DNA from: DASVFB01 sp963815965
GTDB lineage: Bacteria; Actinomycetota; Thermoleophilia; Gaiellales; Gaiellaceae
Direction: 5' to 3'
DNA length: 64,000 nt
NCBI GenBank assembly: GCA_963815965.1
Contig: CAWFIT010000004.1
Location: forward strand, 404,917 to 468,916
In this document: positions 1 to 7,065 of the stretch, in pieces
Layout of the letters: every line of letters begins with the position of its first letter
How positions within the stretch are numbered: the first letter of the stretch is position 1
Position numbers and translations under genes: made by a program
Notes under the pieces: model-generated
What the model was told of the DNA's origin: nothing
What the model saw: only the letters and a program-made list of their open reading frames with translations
The model's database searches: none

Positions 1-556
1 CCTCGAGGAACGACAGCGGCGCAACCGCACCCGTCGGGTTGTGCGGGTAGTTCAGCCAGAAGATCGCGCAGCGTTCCCACACCTCGTCGTCGATCGCATC
101 GAGGTCCGGGAGCCATGCGTTCTCCTCGAGCAGCGGAACGAAGAGCGGCTCGGCGCGCGCGAAGAGGGCACCGCGTTCGTACACGGGGTACGCCGGTTCG
201 GGGATCACAACGACGTCCTTTGCCGCGCTGCACGCGACGAGCGGGAAGAGGAAGATCGCCTCCTTCGAGCCGTAGGTCGGAATCAGCTCGCGCTCGGGGT
301 CGACATCGGCGCCGAAGCGCCGCGCGAGCCAGACGGCGATCGCTTCGCGCAACTCGGGAAGACCGCCGGCGCGCGGGTAACCGCCCGTCAGCGGCAGCGC
401 CTGAGCCAGCGCATCCTGGATGAACTCCGGCGTCGGCTCGATCGGATCGCCCATCCCGAAGTCGATCAGGTCGATACCGCGCGAACGCGCAGCAGCCTTC
501 GCGTCGTCGAGCCGGACGAACGGGTACGTCTGCAGAGCCTCGAGCACGGGGTTCAC
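1..556 (-). CDS. dapC: Aminotransferase of the DapC type (N-succinyldiaminopimelate aminotransferase), 3' end beyond the window
   Basis: PLP-dependent class I/II aminotransferase that would transfer an amino group from glutamate to the keto group of the succinylated lysine precursor. About 185 residues are visible. The N-terminus reads VNPVLEALQTYPFVRL, followed by DFGMGDPIEPTP (substrate-binding loop), GGYPRAGGLPELREAI, the PLP-phosphate contact YGSKEAIF and NYPHNPTG. The catalytic lysine lies outside the window. The GTG start at 556 overlaps the dapE stop (GTGA), so the two lysine-pathway genes are translationally coupled. The pathway step is inferred from this pairing; the fold itself is clear. 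Confidence 0.85.
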   Translation of the reverse strand, partial: MNPVLEALQTYPFVRLDDAKAAARSRGIDLIDFGMGDPIEPTPEFIQDALAQALPLTGGYPRAGGLPELREAIAVWLARRFGADVDPERELIPTYGSKEAIFLFPLVACSAAKDVVVIPEPAYPVYERGALFARAEPLFVPLLEENAWLPDLDAIDDEVWERCAIFWLNYPHNPTGAVAPLSFLE

Positions 557-1558
557 AGCGACTCCCCGAAGCGGCTGAAGGCCTCGTACGTCTGCCGCAG
601 CGCCGCCGTCTCGACCCGTTCGTCCTGAGCGTGCGCATAGCGTGTCGCGCCCGGGCCGAGGTTCACGGCATCGAGGCCCTGCGCCGAGAACTCGGCGACC
701 GGAGTCCAGGCCTGCTTCGGCTCGAGCGCGAAGCCGCCGGACTCGCGCAGCGCCTGCACGAGCGGCGAGCCCGCAGCTACGCGCGCCGGCGGCGAGTTCC
801 CGAGCAGCTGCAGTTCGCCGGCGCCGTCAACGAGCTCGCGCAGGCGCGCCTCGGCCTCCGGCGGAGTGCGGTCCGGCGCGTAGCGGAAGTTGAGCGTCGC
901 AGTCGCGGTTGCAGGAATCACGTTCGTCGCGATGCCGCCGTGGATCTCGGTGACGCTCAGGACCTCGCGAAACACGAGCCCTTCGATCTCGACGTCGTGC
1001 GGCTCCAGGCGAGCGAGCGGACCGAGCGCCTCGACCGCGCGCATGATCGCGTTGTCGCCGAGCCACGGGCGCGCGGAGTGCGCGCTCTTCCCGTGGAAGA
1101 CGAGCTCCGCGTTCAGGTTGCCCAGACAGCCCGACCTGAATCGTGTTGTCGGTCGGCTCGAGCATGACGACGAGCTTCGCGTCCAGTCCGTGTCGTTCGA
1201 AGAATCCGGGCAGCGCGCTCTCGCCAGCAGGCAGCTCCTCGCGGCCGAAGAAGAGGTAGCCGAAGGGCGCGCCGGCGCGCGCGAGCTCGATCATCACCGC
1301 GAGCCCGCCCTTCATGTCGCTCGCGCCGAGGCCGACCACCCAGCCGTCGTCGATCCGGCCGGGAAGGTTGTCCTGCGCGGGCACGGTGTCGTAGTGACCG
1401 GCGAGCACGATCTCCCCCGGGTAGAACAGGACCGTGTCGTGGTCATACGCCGGCGCAGCGGGCATCAGCCCGCGGACGTGCTCGATGATCGCGTCCTCGC
1501 CGCGACTCGGCGAGGCGATGTTGACCAGCTCGAGAGTTCGGAACGCGAGGGGATCCAC
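553..1558 (-). CDS. dapE: Succinyl-diaminopimelate desuccinylase (M20 metallopeptidase), interrupted by one frameshift
   Basis: Zn-dependent M20 amidohydrolase that removes succinate from N-succinyl-LL-diaminopimelate. The N-terminal half holds GHYDTVPAQDN (metal His/Asp), the second metal Asp in GASDMKGG, FFGREE (catalytic and metal Glu) and MLEPTDN. The C-terminal half (HDVEIEGLVFREVLSV, then GPGATRYAHAQDERV) is in another frame. Between GLSG and the expected CLGNLNAE there is one extra base in the CCC run at 1130-1132; removing it restores an uninterrupted M20 protein. This is either a recent mutation or a homopolymer sequencing error. The GTG at 1558 is preceded by a purine-rich AAGGGCGGG; an in-frame extension to 1600 is less likely. 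Confidence 0.8.
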
Positions 1559-1855
1559 GGCATAATCATGCCCGCCCTTCGGCTTGCGGCATTGGCTCAA
1601 CCATCTAAGCCGTCCTTGCCGTACCTGCCCCTAAATGCGCTGCCGGTGTGGTCCCGGACTGCGACGCAAACGCGGAGCGGTCGCCAGCCGAAAGCGGACA
1701 AGCCCGATCAGGAACGGGGGAACGCTATCGTCCCGAACGCGCGCCGGTCCTCTCTCGTGGTCTCGACAACCATGTGGGTGCCGACGCTCGCTAGAGTCCG
1801 CTCTCTCGCGGCTCCAAATGTCCGCAGCGGCTTCTTACGGGATACGATCGATCGC

Positions 1856-2248
1856 GTGGGAGCGCCCGATTTGCTCGTCTCGGACGCCGAGCGGCGTCGC
1901 GTCGCGGACGACCTCCGCGACCATTACGAGGCGGGTCGGCTGACGCTAGAGGAGTTCGAGGAACGCATCGACGAGACCAATTCGGCGCGGACGCGGACGC
2001 AGCTCGAGCACGTCCTGCGGCAGCTCCCTTCGGCGCGCCTCCCGACCGTGCGCCCCCGAGACAAACGCTGGCGCTCGCTGGCACTGCAGTACGCGCTCAT
2101 CAACTTGATCGCCATCCTCATCTGGCTCTTTGGAGGCGCGAACGGCGACTTCTGGCCGAAATGGGTCTTCCTAGTAACGCTGATCACGTTCACGCGCCGG
2201 GCGCTCGGACATCGACATCGCTACCGATCGCTGCCGCCGCCCCAGTAG
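1856..2248 (+). CDS. DUF1707-type protein with a two-helix membrane C-terminus
   Basis: About 130 residues. Residues 1-60 match the actinobacterial DUF1707 pattern: LLVSDAERRRVADDLRDHY, then GRLTLEEFEERID and a short helix. Residues 80-120 are two hydrophobic helices (LQYALINLIAILIWLF and WVFLVTLITFTRRAL) like the 2TM family. It is probably an inner-membrane protein with a cytosolic DUF1707 head; function unknown. The GTG at 1856 places the DUF1707 motif at the N-terminus; the reading frame is open far upstream, but that part is antisense to dapE. The roughly 300 bases between dapE and this gene show nothing I recognise. Confidence 0.75.
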   Translation: MGAPDLLVSDAERRRVADDLRDHYEAGRLTLEEFEERIDETNSARTRTQLEHVLRQLPSARLPTVRPRDKRWRSLALQYALINLIAILIWLFGGANGDFWPKWVFLVTLITFTRRALGHRHRYRSLPPPQ

Positions 2249-2350
2249 TGGCGCAGCTTCGTCTCGGTCGCGCTGCGTGACGCGCCGCTCGTGCGGTGAA
2301 CGCGCAACGAGGACGGCAGCGAGCCAACCTCTGGTGCAACTCAACCGCGC

Positions 2351-2728
2351 CTAACAGGGGCCGATCGTCGGCGGGCCGCCGGGGCCGGTCTCGTGCTGAA
2401 CGAGGCTTCTACCACTTGTCTGCACGCAATACGAGGTGGCGTCGGCGCGGACGAGGAGCATTCCCGGCGCAAGAGGAGTGCCCGCGTATGACCCGGTTGC
2501 TGTCCGCTGGGCGTCGAGTGACGCCGCGGCGCCGGTAAAAGCGGCTTGTGTCGTCGTCGCGAGCATCGACGAGATGCTGTCGTCGACGGTCTTCGAAGTC
2601 GAGTCCATACCGGGCACAAGCGTGCGCCAGCCCCCTACTGCAAAGGCGGCGATTGAAAGGCCGATCGCGAACCAAGCCCGACCCGACACGCGAAAAATAT
2701 CGGCAGGTCGCCGATGAATCTGGAGCAC
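2351..2728 (-). CDS. Small membrane-anchored extracytoplasmic protein, unknown function
   Basis: 125 residues from a GTG start. A basic N-terminus (LQIHRRPADIFRV) precedes one membrane helix (AWFAIGLSIAAFAVGGW). A Ser/Thr/Ala-rich outer part follows with DAQRTATGSYAG and a ML-LVRADATSYCVQT stretch. This layout recalls minor pilin or pseudopilin-like proteins that keep a hydrophobic N-terminal helix, but no prepilin peptidase site is evident. Two cysteines near the C-terminus could form a disulfide. It is divergent from hflX, with 90 bases between the starts. The family call is tentative. Confidence 0.55.
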   Translation of the reverse strand: MLQIHRRPADIFRVSGRAWFAIGLSIAAFAVGGWRTLVPGMDSTSKTVDDSISSMLATTTQAAFTGAAASLDAQRTATGSYAGTPLAPGMLLVRADATSYCVQTSGRSLVQHETGPGGPPTIGPC

Positions 2729-2772
2729 GTCTCGTCACGCCTCGCTTACGGGGCGCCCGAAGGCGGGCGCGA

Positions 2773-2792
2773 GCCCGCATCGTTATGCGGGC
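2773..2792. repeat. Perfect 8-bp hairpin between divergent genes
   Basis: GCCCGCAT, loop CGTT, ATGCGGGC, in the 90-base gap between the small membrane protein (minus) and hflX (plus), 27 bases before the hflX start. It could be an operator or a leader hairpin; no promoter could be fixed around it. Confidence 0.4.
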
Positions 2793-2818
2793 GAGAGCTT
2801 CCACGGCATAATCATTGC

Positions 2819-4132
2819 GTGACCACCGCGCAGGCGCCCACGGAGTTCGAGCGTGGGCTTGTTTTGGCGGTTTTCGTTCCAGGTATGGACGACGCGGAGG
2901 AGCTCGCCGAGATGGCAGAGCTGGCACGCGCGGCGGGCGTCGAGCCGGTCGGTGCCGTCACCCAACATCGCGCGCGGCCAGCCATGCGGACGTACGTCGG
3001 CAAGGGCAAGGTCGAAGAGGTGAAGGAGATGTTTGCGCGCCTCGGCGCCGACTCCTTGATCGTCGACGACGAGCTCGAGCCTGCGCAGCAGCGCTTTCTC
3101 GAGGACGCCCTGCAGGCACGCGTCATCGACCGGACGCAGCTGATCCTCGACATCTTCGCCCAGCACGCTGTCAGCGCCGAGGGCAAGCTCCAGGTCGAGC
3201 TAGCGCAGCTCGAATACAACCTGCCGCGCATGCGCGGCGCCTGGCAGCACCTCGAACGCCTGGGCGGCGGGCGCGGCACGCTCGGCGCCGGTGTGGGGAC
3301 GCGCGGCCCGGGCGAGTCGCAGCTCGAGACCGACCGCCGCCTCGCGCGGCGTCGCATCTCGATCCTCAAGCGCCGCCTCGACGAAGTCTCGCGACAGCGC
3401 GGCACGAGGCGCAAGGAGCGCGCAAGGAACGCGATCCCGACGATCTCGCTCGCCGGTTACACGAACGCCGGCAAGTCGACGCTGCTCAACGCGCTGACCG
3501 ACGCGCAGGTGTCCGTCCAGGATCGCCTTTTCGAAACACTCGATCCAACGACGCGTGCGTTCGAGCACGAGGGACGGCGCTACCTCGTCACCGACACCGT
3601 CGGCTTCATCCGCCGGCTGCCGCATCAACTTGTCGAAGGCTTTGCATCCACGCTCGAAGAGACGCTCGTCGCCGACCTCGTCGTCCACGTCGCCGACGCG
3701 TCCCAGCCCGAGGAACGCCTCGTCGAGCAGCTGCACGCGGTCGACTCGGTGCTGAACGAGATCGGCGCATCGTCGCTGCCCATGCTGCTCACGCTGAACA
3801 AGGTCGACCGTCTCGACCCGCTCGCACGACGGCGCCTCGCGAGCCGCTTCCGCGAAGCGCTGCAGATCTCCGCGCTGACCGGCGAGGGCCTCGAGGAGCT
3901 GCGCACGCGCATCGCGGATCATTTCGGCGAGCGCTTCGAAGAGGTTCGACTGCTCGTGCCCTACGACGAGGGAGCCCGGCTCGCCGAGCTGTACAGCCTG
4001 GGAGCGCCCATCGAGGAGCGCGAGGACACACCTGAAGGGGTCTTGCTCCGTGCTCGGCTGCCGCGTCGCGATCTCGTGCGCTTCGCGCCGTTCATGATCG
4101 CCGAGGCGGAACGGAAGCGAGAGCTCGGCTGA
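2819..4132 (+). CDS. hflX: GTPase HflX
   Basis: Ribosome-associated GTPase of the Obg-HflX superfamily; in other bacteria HflX splits 70S ribosomes under stress. The N-terminal HflX domain (about residues 15-185) contains the glycine-rich GAGVGTRGPGESQLETDRR. A coiled linker and the G domain follow, with Walker A GYTNAGKSTLLN, switch DTVGFIRRLPH, G4 NKVD and a C-terminal domain ending MIAEAERKREL. The GTG at 2819 is chosen because upstream codons read as non-conserved leader. The last bases overlap the start of dut. Length (437 aa) is normal. Confidence 0.95.
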   Translation: MTTAQAPTEFERGLVLAVFVPGMDDAEELAEMAELARAAGVEPVGAVTQHRARPAMRTYVGKGKVEEVKEMFARLGADSLIVDDELEPAQQRFLEDALQARVIDRTQLILDIFAQHAVSAEGKLQVELAQLEYNLPRMRGAWQHLERLGGGRGTLGAGVGTRGPGESQLETDRRLARRRISILKRRLDEVSRQRGTRRKERARNAIPTISLAGYTNAGKSTLLNALTDAQVSVQDRLFETLDPTTRAFEHEGRRYLVTDTVGFIRRLPHQLVEGFASTLEETLVADLVVHVADASQPEERLVEQLHAVDSVLNEIGASSLPMLLTLNKVDRLDPLARRRLASRFREALQISALTGEGLEELRTRIADHFGERFEEVRLLVPYDEGARLAELYSLGAPIEEREDTPEGVLLRARLPRRDLVRFAPFMIAEAERKRELG

Positions 4133-4563
4133 TCGAGCTCGCCGTTCGTAGGCTGCGCCCCGACGCGGTGCTCCCGCAGCGCGCATATGCCGACGACGCC
4201 GGCCTCGATCTCTCGGCCTGCGAGCGTGTCGCGCTCGCGCCGGGAGAACGCGCGACGGTCGGGACAGGCGTCGCGGTCGCGATTCCCGCGGGGTACGCGG
4301 GCTATGTCCAGCCGCGCTCGGGCCTCGCCGAGAAGCACGGCATCACGCTCGTAAACACGCCGGGGCTCGTCGATTCGGGATATCGCGGCGAGTTGCGCAT
4401 CATCCTCTTGAACACCGACCGCGAACACGCATTCGAGATCGAGCCGGGCATGCGGATCGCGCAGCTCGTCCTGCTCTCGGTGCCGCCCGTCGAGCTGCGC
4501 GTCGTCGACGAGCTTCCCACTTCGGAGCGCGGCGAGCGCGGCTTCGGCTCCTCGGCAGCCTAG
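4129..4563 (+). CDS. dut: dUTP diphosphatase
   Basis: Trimeric dUTPase converting dUTP to dUMP and pyrophosphate. All five motifs are visible: YADDAGLDL, PRSGLAEKHGI, VNTPGLVDSGYRGEL, the MRIAQLVL strand, and the C-terminal RGERGFGSS phosphate-binding arm. The conserved first strand (IELAVRRLRPDAVLP) is encoded upstream of the first ordinary start (GTG 4168). The likely start is therefore CTG at 4129, overlapping the hflX stop, where relatives would be expected to have ATG. If only standard starts are used, the gene is 4168-4563 and lacks this strand. The stop codon TAG forms the left edge of a long inverted repeat. Confidence 0.9.
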   Translation: MIELAVRRLRPDAVLPQRAYADDAGLDLSACERVALAPGERATVGTGVAVAIPAGYAGYVQPRSGLAEKHGITLVNTPGLVDSGYRGELRIILLNTDREHAFEIEPGMRIAQLVLLSVPPVELRVVDELPTSERGERGFGSSAA

Positions 4564-4725
4564 TGCCCCTCCCAGCCACACCCTCCGGCTTCTCGCCCGC
4601 CAGCACACGGCGCGCTGGGGCGTCCTCAGTCGCCCGCATAGCCCCGGCTATGCGGGCTCCCTGCGTCCTTCCATCGCTTGGTGCTGGCGACCGAGAACCG
4701 CATAAGCGTGACTGGAAGGGGCACT
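4562..4725 (+). repeat. Long inverted-repeat element, copy 1 of 2 (between dut and the Nudix gene)
   Basis: 164 bases that read almost end to end as an imperfect inverted repeat. The termini are AGTGCCCCTCCCAG at 4562-4575 and CTGGAAGGGGCACT at 4712-4725. The central 12-bp perfect stem is GCCCGCATAGCC / GGCTATGCGGGC (4632-4657, loop CC). Flanking the tip are blocks shared with the second copy: GCGTCCTCAGTC on the left, TCCCTGCGTCCTT and ATCGCTTGGTGCT on the right, and CGACCGAGAA further out. The first two bases complete the dut stop codon TAG. The right end supplies GGAAGGGG as the ribosome-binding site of the next gene, two bases from its ATG. It may be a structured leader RNA or a MITE-like element. 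Confidence 0.85.
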
Positions 4726-4726
4726 G

Positions 4727-5182
4727 ATGGGTGAGCCGCGGATACGAGTCTCGGCGCTGCTCGGCTGGCGTGGGCAGATCCTGCTCTGCCGGCACGAGAA
4801 GCCCGGCAAGGAGTACTGGTTGCTTCCGGGAGGCGGCGTCGACGCAGGGGAGAGCCTGACCGACGCGCTGTACCGCGAGCTTGCCGAGGAACTCGGCATC
4901 GAGGAGGACGTGCCCGTGGAGGGGCCTGTGTGCATCGTCGACTCCATCGCGCCCAAGCGCACGCTCTCGACGAAGCACGTCGTGCACATCGTCTTCGCCG
5001 GGGACCTCACCGGACACTCTCTGGATGCGGTGCGTTCCGAGGACGCAGCAGTGCGCGGCCATCGCCTCTTCGCGCTCGACGAGCTCGACTCGATCGTCCT
5101 GCACCCGCCGATCCAGCGCTTCTTGCGCCGGTGGCGTCCGGGCGACCCAGTCGCGTACCTCGGCGCGCTCTGGGTCCCCTAA
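4727..5182 (+). CDS. Nudix hydrolase
   Basis: 151 residues. The Nudix box is complete: GGGVDAGESLTDALYRELAEELGI (residues 36-59, broken here only by description) with the GX5EX7REUXEEXGU spacing. Early residues RVSALLGWRGQILLCRHEK and YWLLPGG form the usual first strands. The substrate cannot be told from sequence; ADP-ribose-type or oxidised nucleotides are typical. Its ATG lies two bases after a 164-base inverted repeat that provides the Shine-Dalgarno sequence, so translation could be affected by folding of that element. Its stop (TAA) overlaps the stop of the convergent gene by four bases. Confidence 0.88.
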   Translation: MGEPRIRVSALLGWRGQILLCRHEKPGKEYWLLPGGGVDAGESLTDALYRELAEELGIEEDVPVEGPVCIVDSIAPKRTLSTKHVVHIVFAGDLTGHSLDAVRSEDAAVRGHRLFALDELDSIVLHPPIQRFLRRWRPGDPVAYLGALWVP

Positions 5183-6148
5183 CGAGGCGGCTCGTCAGCC
5201 GCTGGAGCCGCTTCGGCCGCATCTGCCTTGGCCGACTCGCGCAGGCGCCTGAGTTTGAGCGTGCGCGTCATCAATACGATCGCCAGCAAGCCGAGCGCGA
5301 CGTTCACGACGACGATCGCGATGTGCGTGCCGACGCTGAAGGAGAGCAGCGAGCTGCGCGCGGCCTTGCCCCGGAAGAGATAGAGGAGAAGACCCTGCTC
5401 CGTCCCGGCGCCGCCGGGCGTGATCGGCAGCAGGGTCGAGAGGCTCTGCGCGATCTGCACGAGCAGCGCGTTGTGGATCGTCGCCGGCAGATGGAACGCG
5501 CGCAGCATGAAGTAGAGGGTCGCAAGGCGGAAGCACCAGCTGAGCGCCTGCCACGACACGACGCCGCGCAGGTACGCCTCGCCGTCGCGGAGGACCGCGA
5601 AGCCCTGCCGGACGCGCTCCCAGAAGCGCCGCACGCGCGCAGTCGCCCACACGAGCAGCACGCCGATCACGATCCCGAGCACGAGCGCGCCGATCTCCAA
5701 CGCGACCGGGTGCTTGAAGGCCCAGCGCAGGTCGATGTTCGGCAGGTCCGGCAGGCTGTGGATGTTCGGCAGCACTCCGAGGTAGACAGCCCAGAACAGA
5801 AGCGCGATCCCCACGACGGCGTCGAAGAGGGTCTCCACGACCAGCGTCGCGCCGAGCGTGGGGTAGGTGCTGCCCTCGATCCGGTGCTTGACGAGGTAGA
5901 GCTTCAGCACGTCGCCGCTGCGCGCCGGTGTGATCGCGTTGAGGCCCACGCCGGCGAGGTACGCGCCGAGCACGCTGCGCCAGCGCACCTGCTTGTCGGG
6001 ATATGCGGCGACAAGGATGTTCCGCCACGCACGCGTCCGCACGATGAGCCGCAGCGCCTGAAAGCCGAGCGGCGATCGCAAGTGCTCCGAAGTTGACCGA
6101 CGCGAGATGGCCGAAAAAAACGCCCGCATCGTGAAGAAAGCGGTCCAA
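5179..6148 (-). CDS. Lysylphosphatidylglycerol synthase TM-region family protein (UPF0104), frameshifted near its N-terminus
   Basis: Polytopic membrane protein related to the flippase part of MprF. Family features: RTRAWRNILVAAYPD, GAYLAGVGLNAITPARSGD, YLVKHRIEGSTYPTL, VETLFDAVVG and LLPITPGGAGTEQGLLLYLF, with at least six hydrophobic helices and an Ala/Glu-rich tail. The N-terminal segment DRFLHDAGVFFGHLASVNF is in a different frame from the rest; the frames must be joined at about 6075-6095 by one base change. The TTG at 6148 is the only start that includes the N-terminal segment. It is the last gene of the murT-gatD block, suggesting a cell-envelope lipid role; the substrate is unknown. 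Confidence 0.75.
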
Positions 6149-6161
6149 CTAAAGCGCCAAC

Positions 6162-6905
6162 TCAGAAACGGCCGCCGCGTGCCCGCGCGCGAGCCGCAGC
6201 GACCTGGTGCGCCTCCGTTTCGAGCTCGTCGGCCAGCGGTTCGAGCTCGGGAGGCTCGCCTCCGGCGGCGTGAGCGAGCGCCTGCGCGAGCAGCCAGTCC
6301 GCGAGCCACGGGTTGCGCGGCAGCAGCGGACCGTGCAGGTAGGTGCCGATCGCACGACCCACTCGACAACCCTCGAAGCCGCTCTCGCCGTCGTTGCCGA
6401 AGCCGTGGACGACTCGCCCGAGCGGGACAGCTCCCTCGTCGAGCCGCGTCCGCCCGGCGTGGTTCTCGAACCCCGCGAGCGTGCGACCTGCCCAGTCGCA
6501 GTCGAGCAGCACATCACCGATCATCCTTCGCTCGCCGGCGACCGTGTGGAGAGGGAAGAGGCCGATGCCGGGCAGCTCGGCACCGTCGCGTTCGCGATAG
6601 GAACGACCGAGCAGCTGGTAACCGCCGCACACGGCAAGGACGGCCGCGCCGCCCGCCGCCGACTCGCGCACGGCCTCTGCCCTGGAGGCGAGGTCGACGG
6701 CGACGAGCGCCTGCTCGCGATCCTGCCCGCCGCCGACGTACAGCAGGTCGTGCATACCCGGCCGCAGCACGTCGCCGATCGAGATCGCCTCGACCTCGAC
6801 CTCGTGCCCGCGCCACGAGGCGCGCCGCGCGAGCACCGCCATGTTCCCGCGGTCGGCGTAGATGTTCAGGTAGTCGGGGTACAGGTGGCCGACGCGGATC
6901 TTCAC
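6162..6905 (-). CDS. gatD: Lipid II isoglutaminyl synthase, glutaminase subunit GatD
   Basis: Class I (triad) glutamine amidotransferase of the CobB/CobQ type that supplies ammonia to MurT for amidation of D-Glu in lipid II. N-terminus MKIRVGHLYPDYLNIYADRGN is typical. The nucleophile is Cys93 in AVCGGYQLLG, and the catalytic His190 is in GTYLHGPLLPRNPWLADWLL. Length 247 aa is normal. The GTG start at 6905 lies 152 bases downstream of murT, across a hairpin-rich gap. The ATP-binding partner is the next gene upstream, so function is well supported by context. Confidence 0.93.
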   Translation of the reverse strand: MKIRVGHLYPDYLNIYADRGNMAVLARRASWRGHEVEVEAISIGDVLRPGMHDLLYVGGGQDREQALVAVDLASRAEAVRESAAGGAAVLAVCGGYQLLGRSYRERDGAELPGIGLFPLHTVAGERRMIGDVLLDCDWAGRTLAGFENHAGRTRLDEGAVPLGRVVHGFGNDGESGFEGCRVGRAIGTYLHGPLLPRNPWLADWLLAQALAHAAGGEPPELEPLADELETEAHQVAAARARARGGRF

Positions 6906-6933
6906 GCCGCCTCCCTCGCCTTCGGCTCGGTCG

Positions 6934-7065
6934 CGCGGGGGAAACCCGGTTTCCCCCGCGAGCCTCCTGCGCGCCGACGCCGGCGCTCGGCGCCGGCGCG
7001 TACCTCCGGGGGAACCCGCCGGTTCCCCCGCGCCCCCTCCCGGCGGCGTGACTTCGTCACGCCGC
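6934..7065. repeat. Cluster of four hairpins between murT and gatD
   Basis: Four perfect or near-perfect inverted repeats in about 130 bases: 6934-6960 (GCGGGGGAAAC / GTTTCCCCCGC), 6979-6997 (GCCGGCGC, loop TCG), 7008-7029 (GGGGGAACC / GGTTCCCCC) and 7043-7065 (GCGGCGTGAC, loop TTC). The last straddles the murT stop codon. They could attenuate transcription or set the MurT to GatD ratio. They do not share sequence with the other repeat families in the window. Confidence 0.6.

Noticed and set aside
4562..4725. Reading the long inverted repeat as coding
   Set aside because: Frames crossing it give similar peptides in both copies (HQAMEGRREP, HQAIQGRRER) only because the DNA repeat is shared; stems vary with compensation, which coding would not need.
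7057..7065. Rho-independent terminator at the murT end
   Set aside because: The hairpin is strong but no T-run follows, and gatD must be expressed; described instead as a hairpin cluster.
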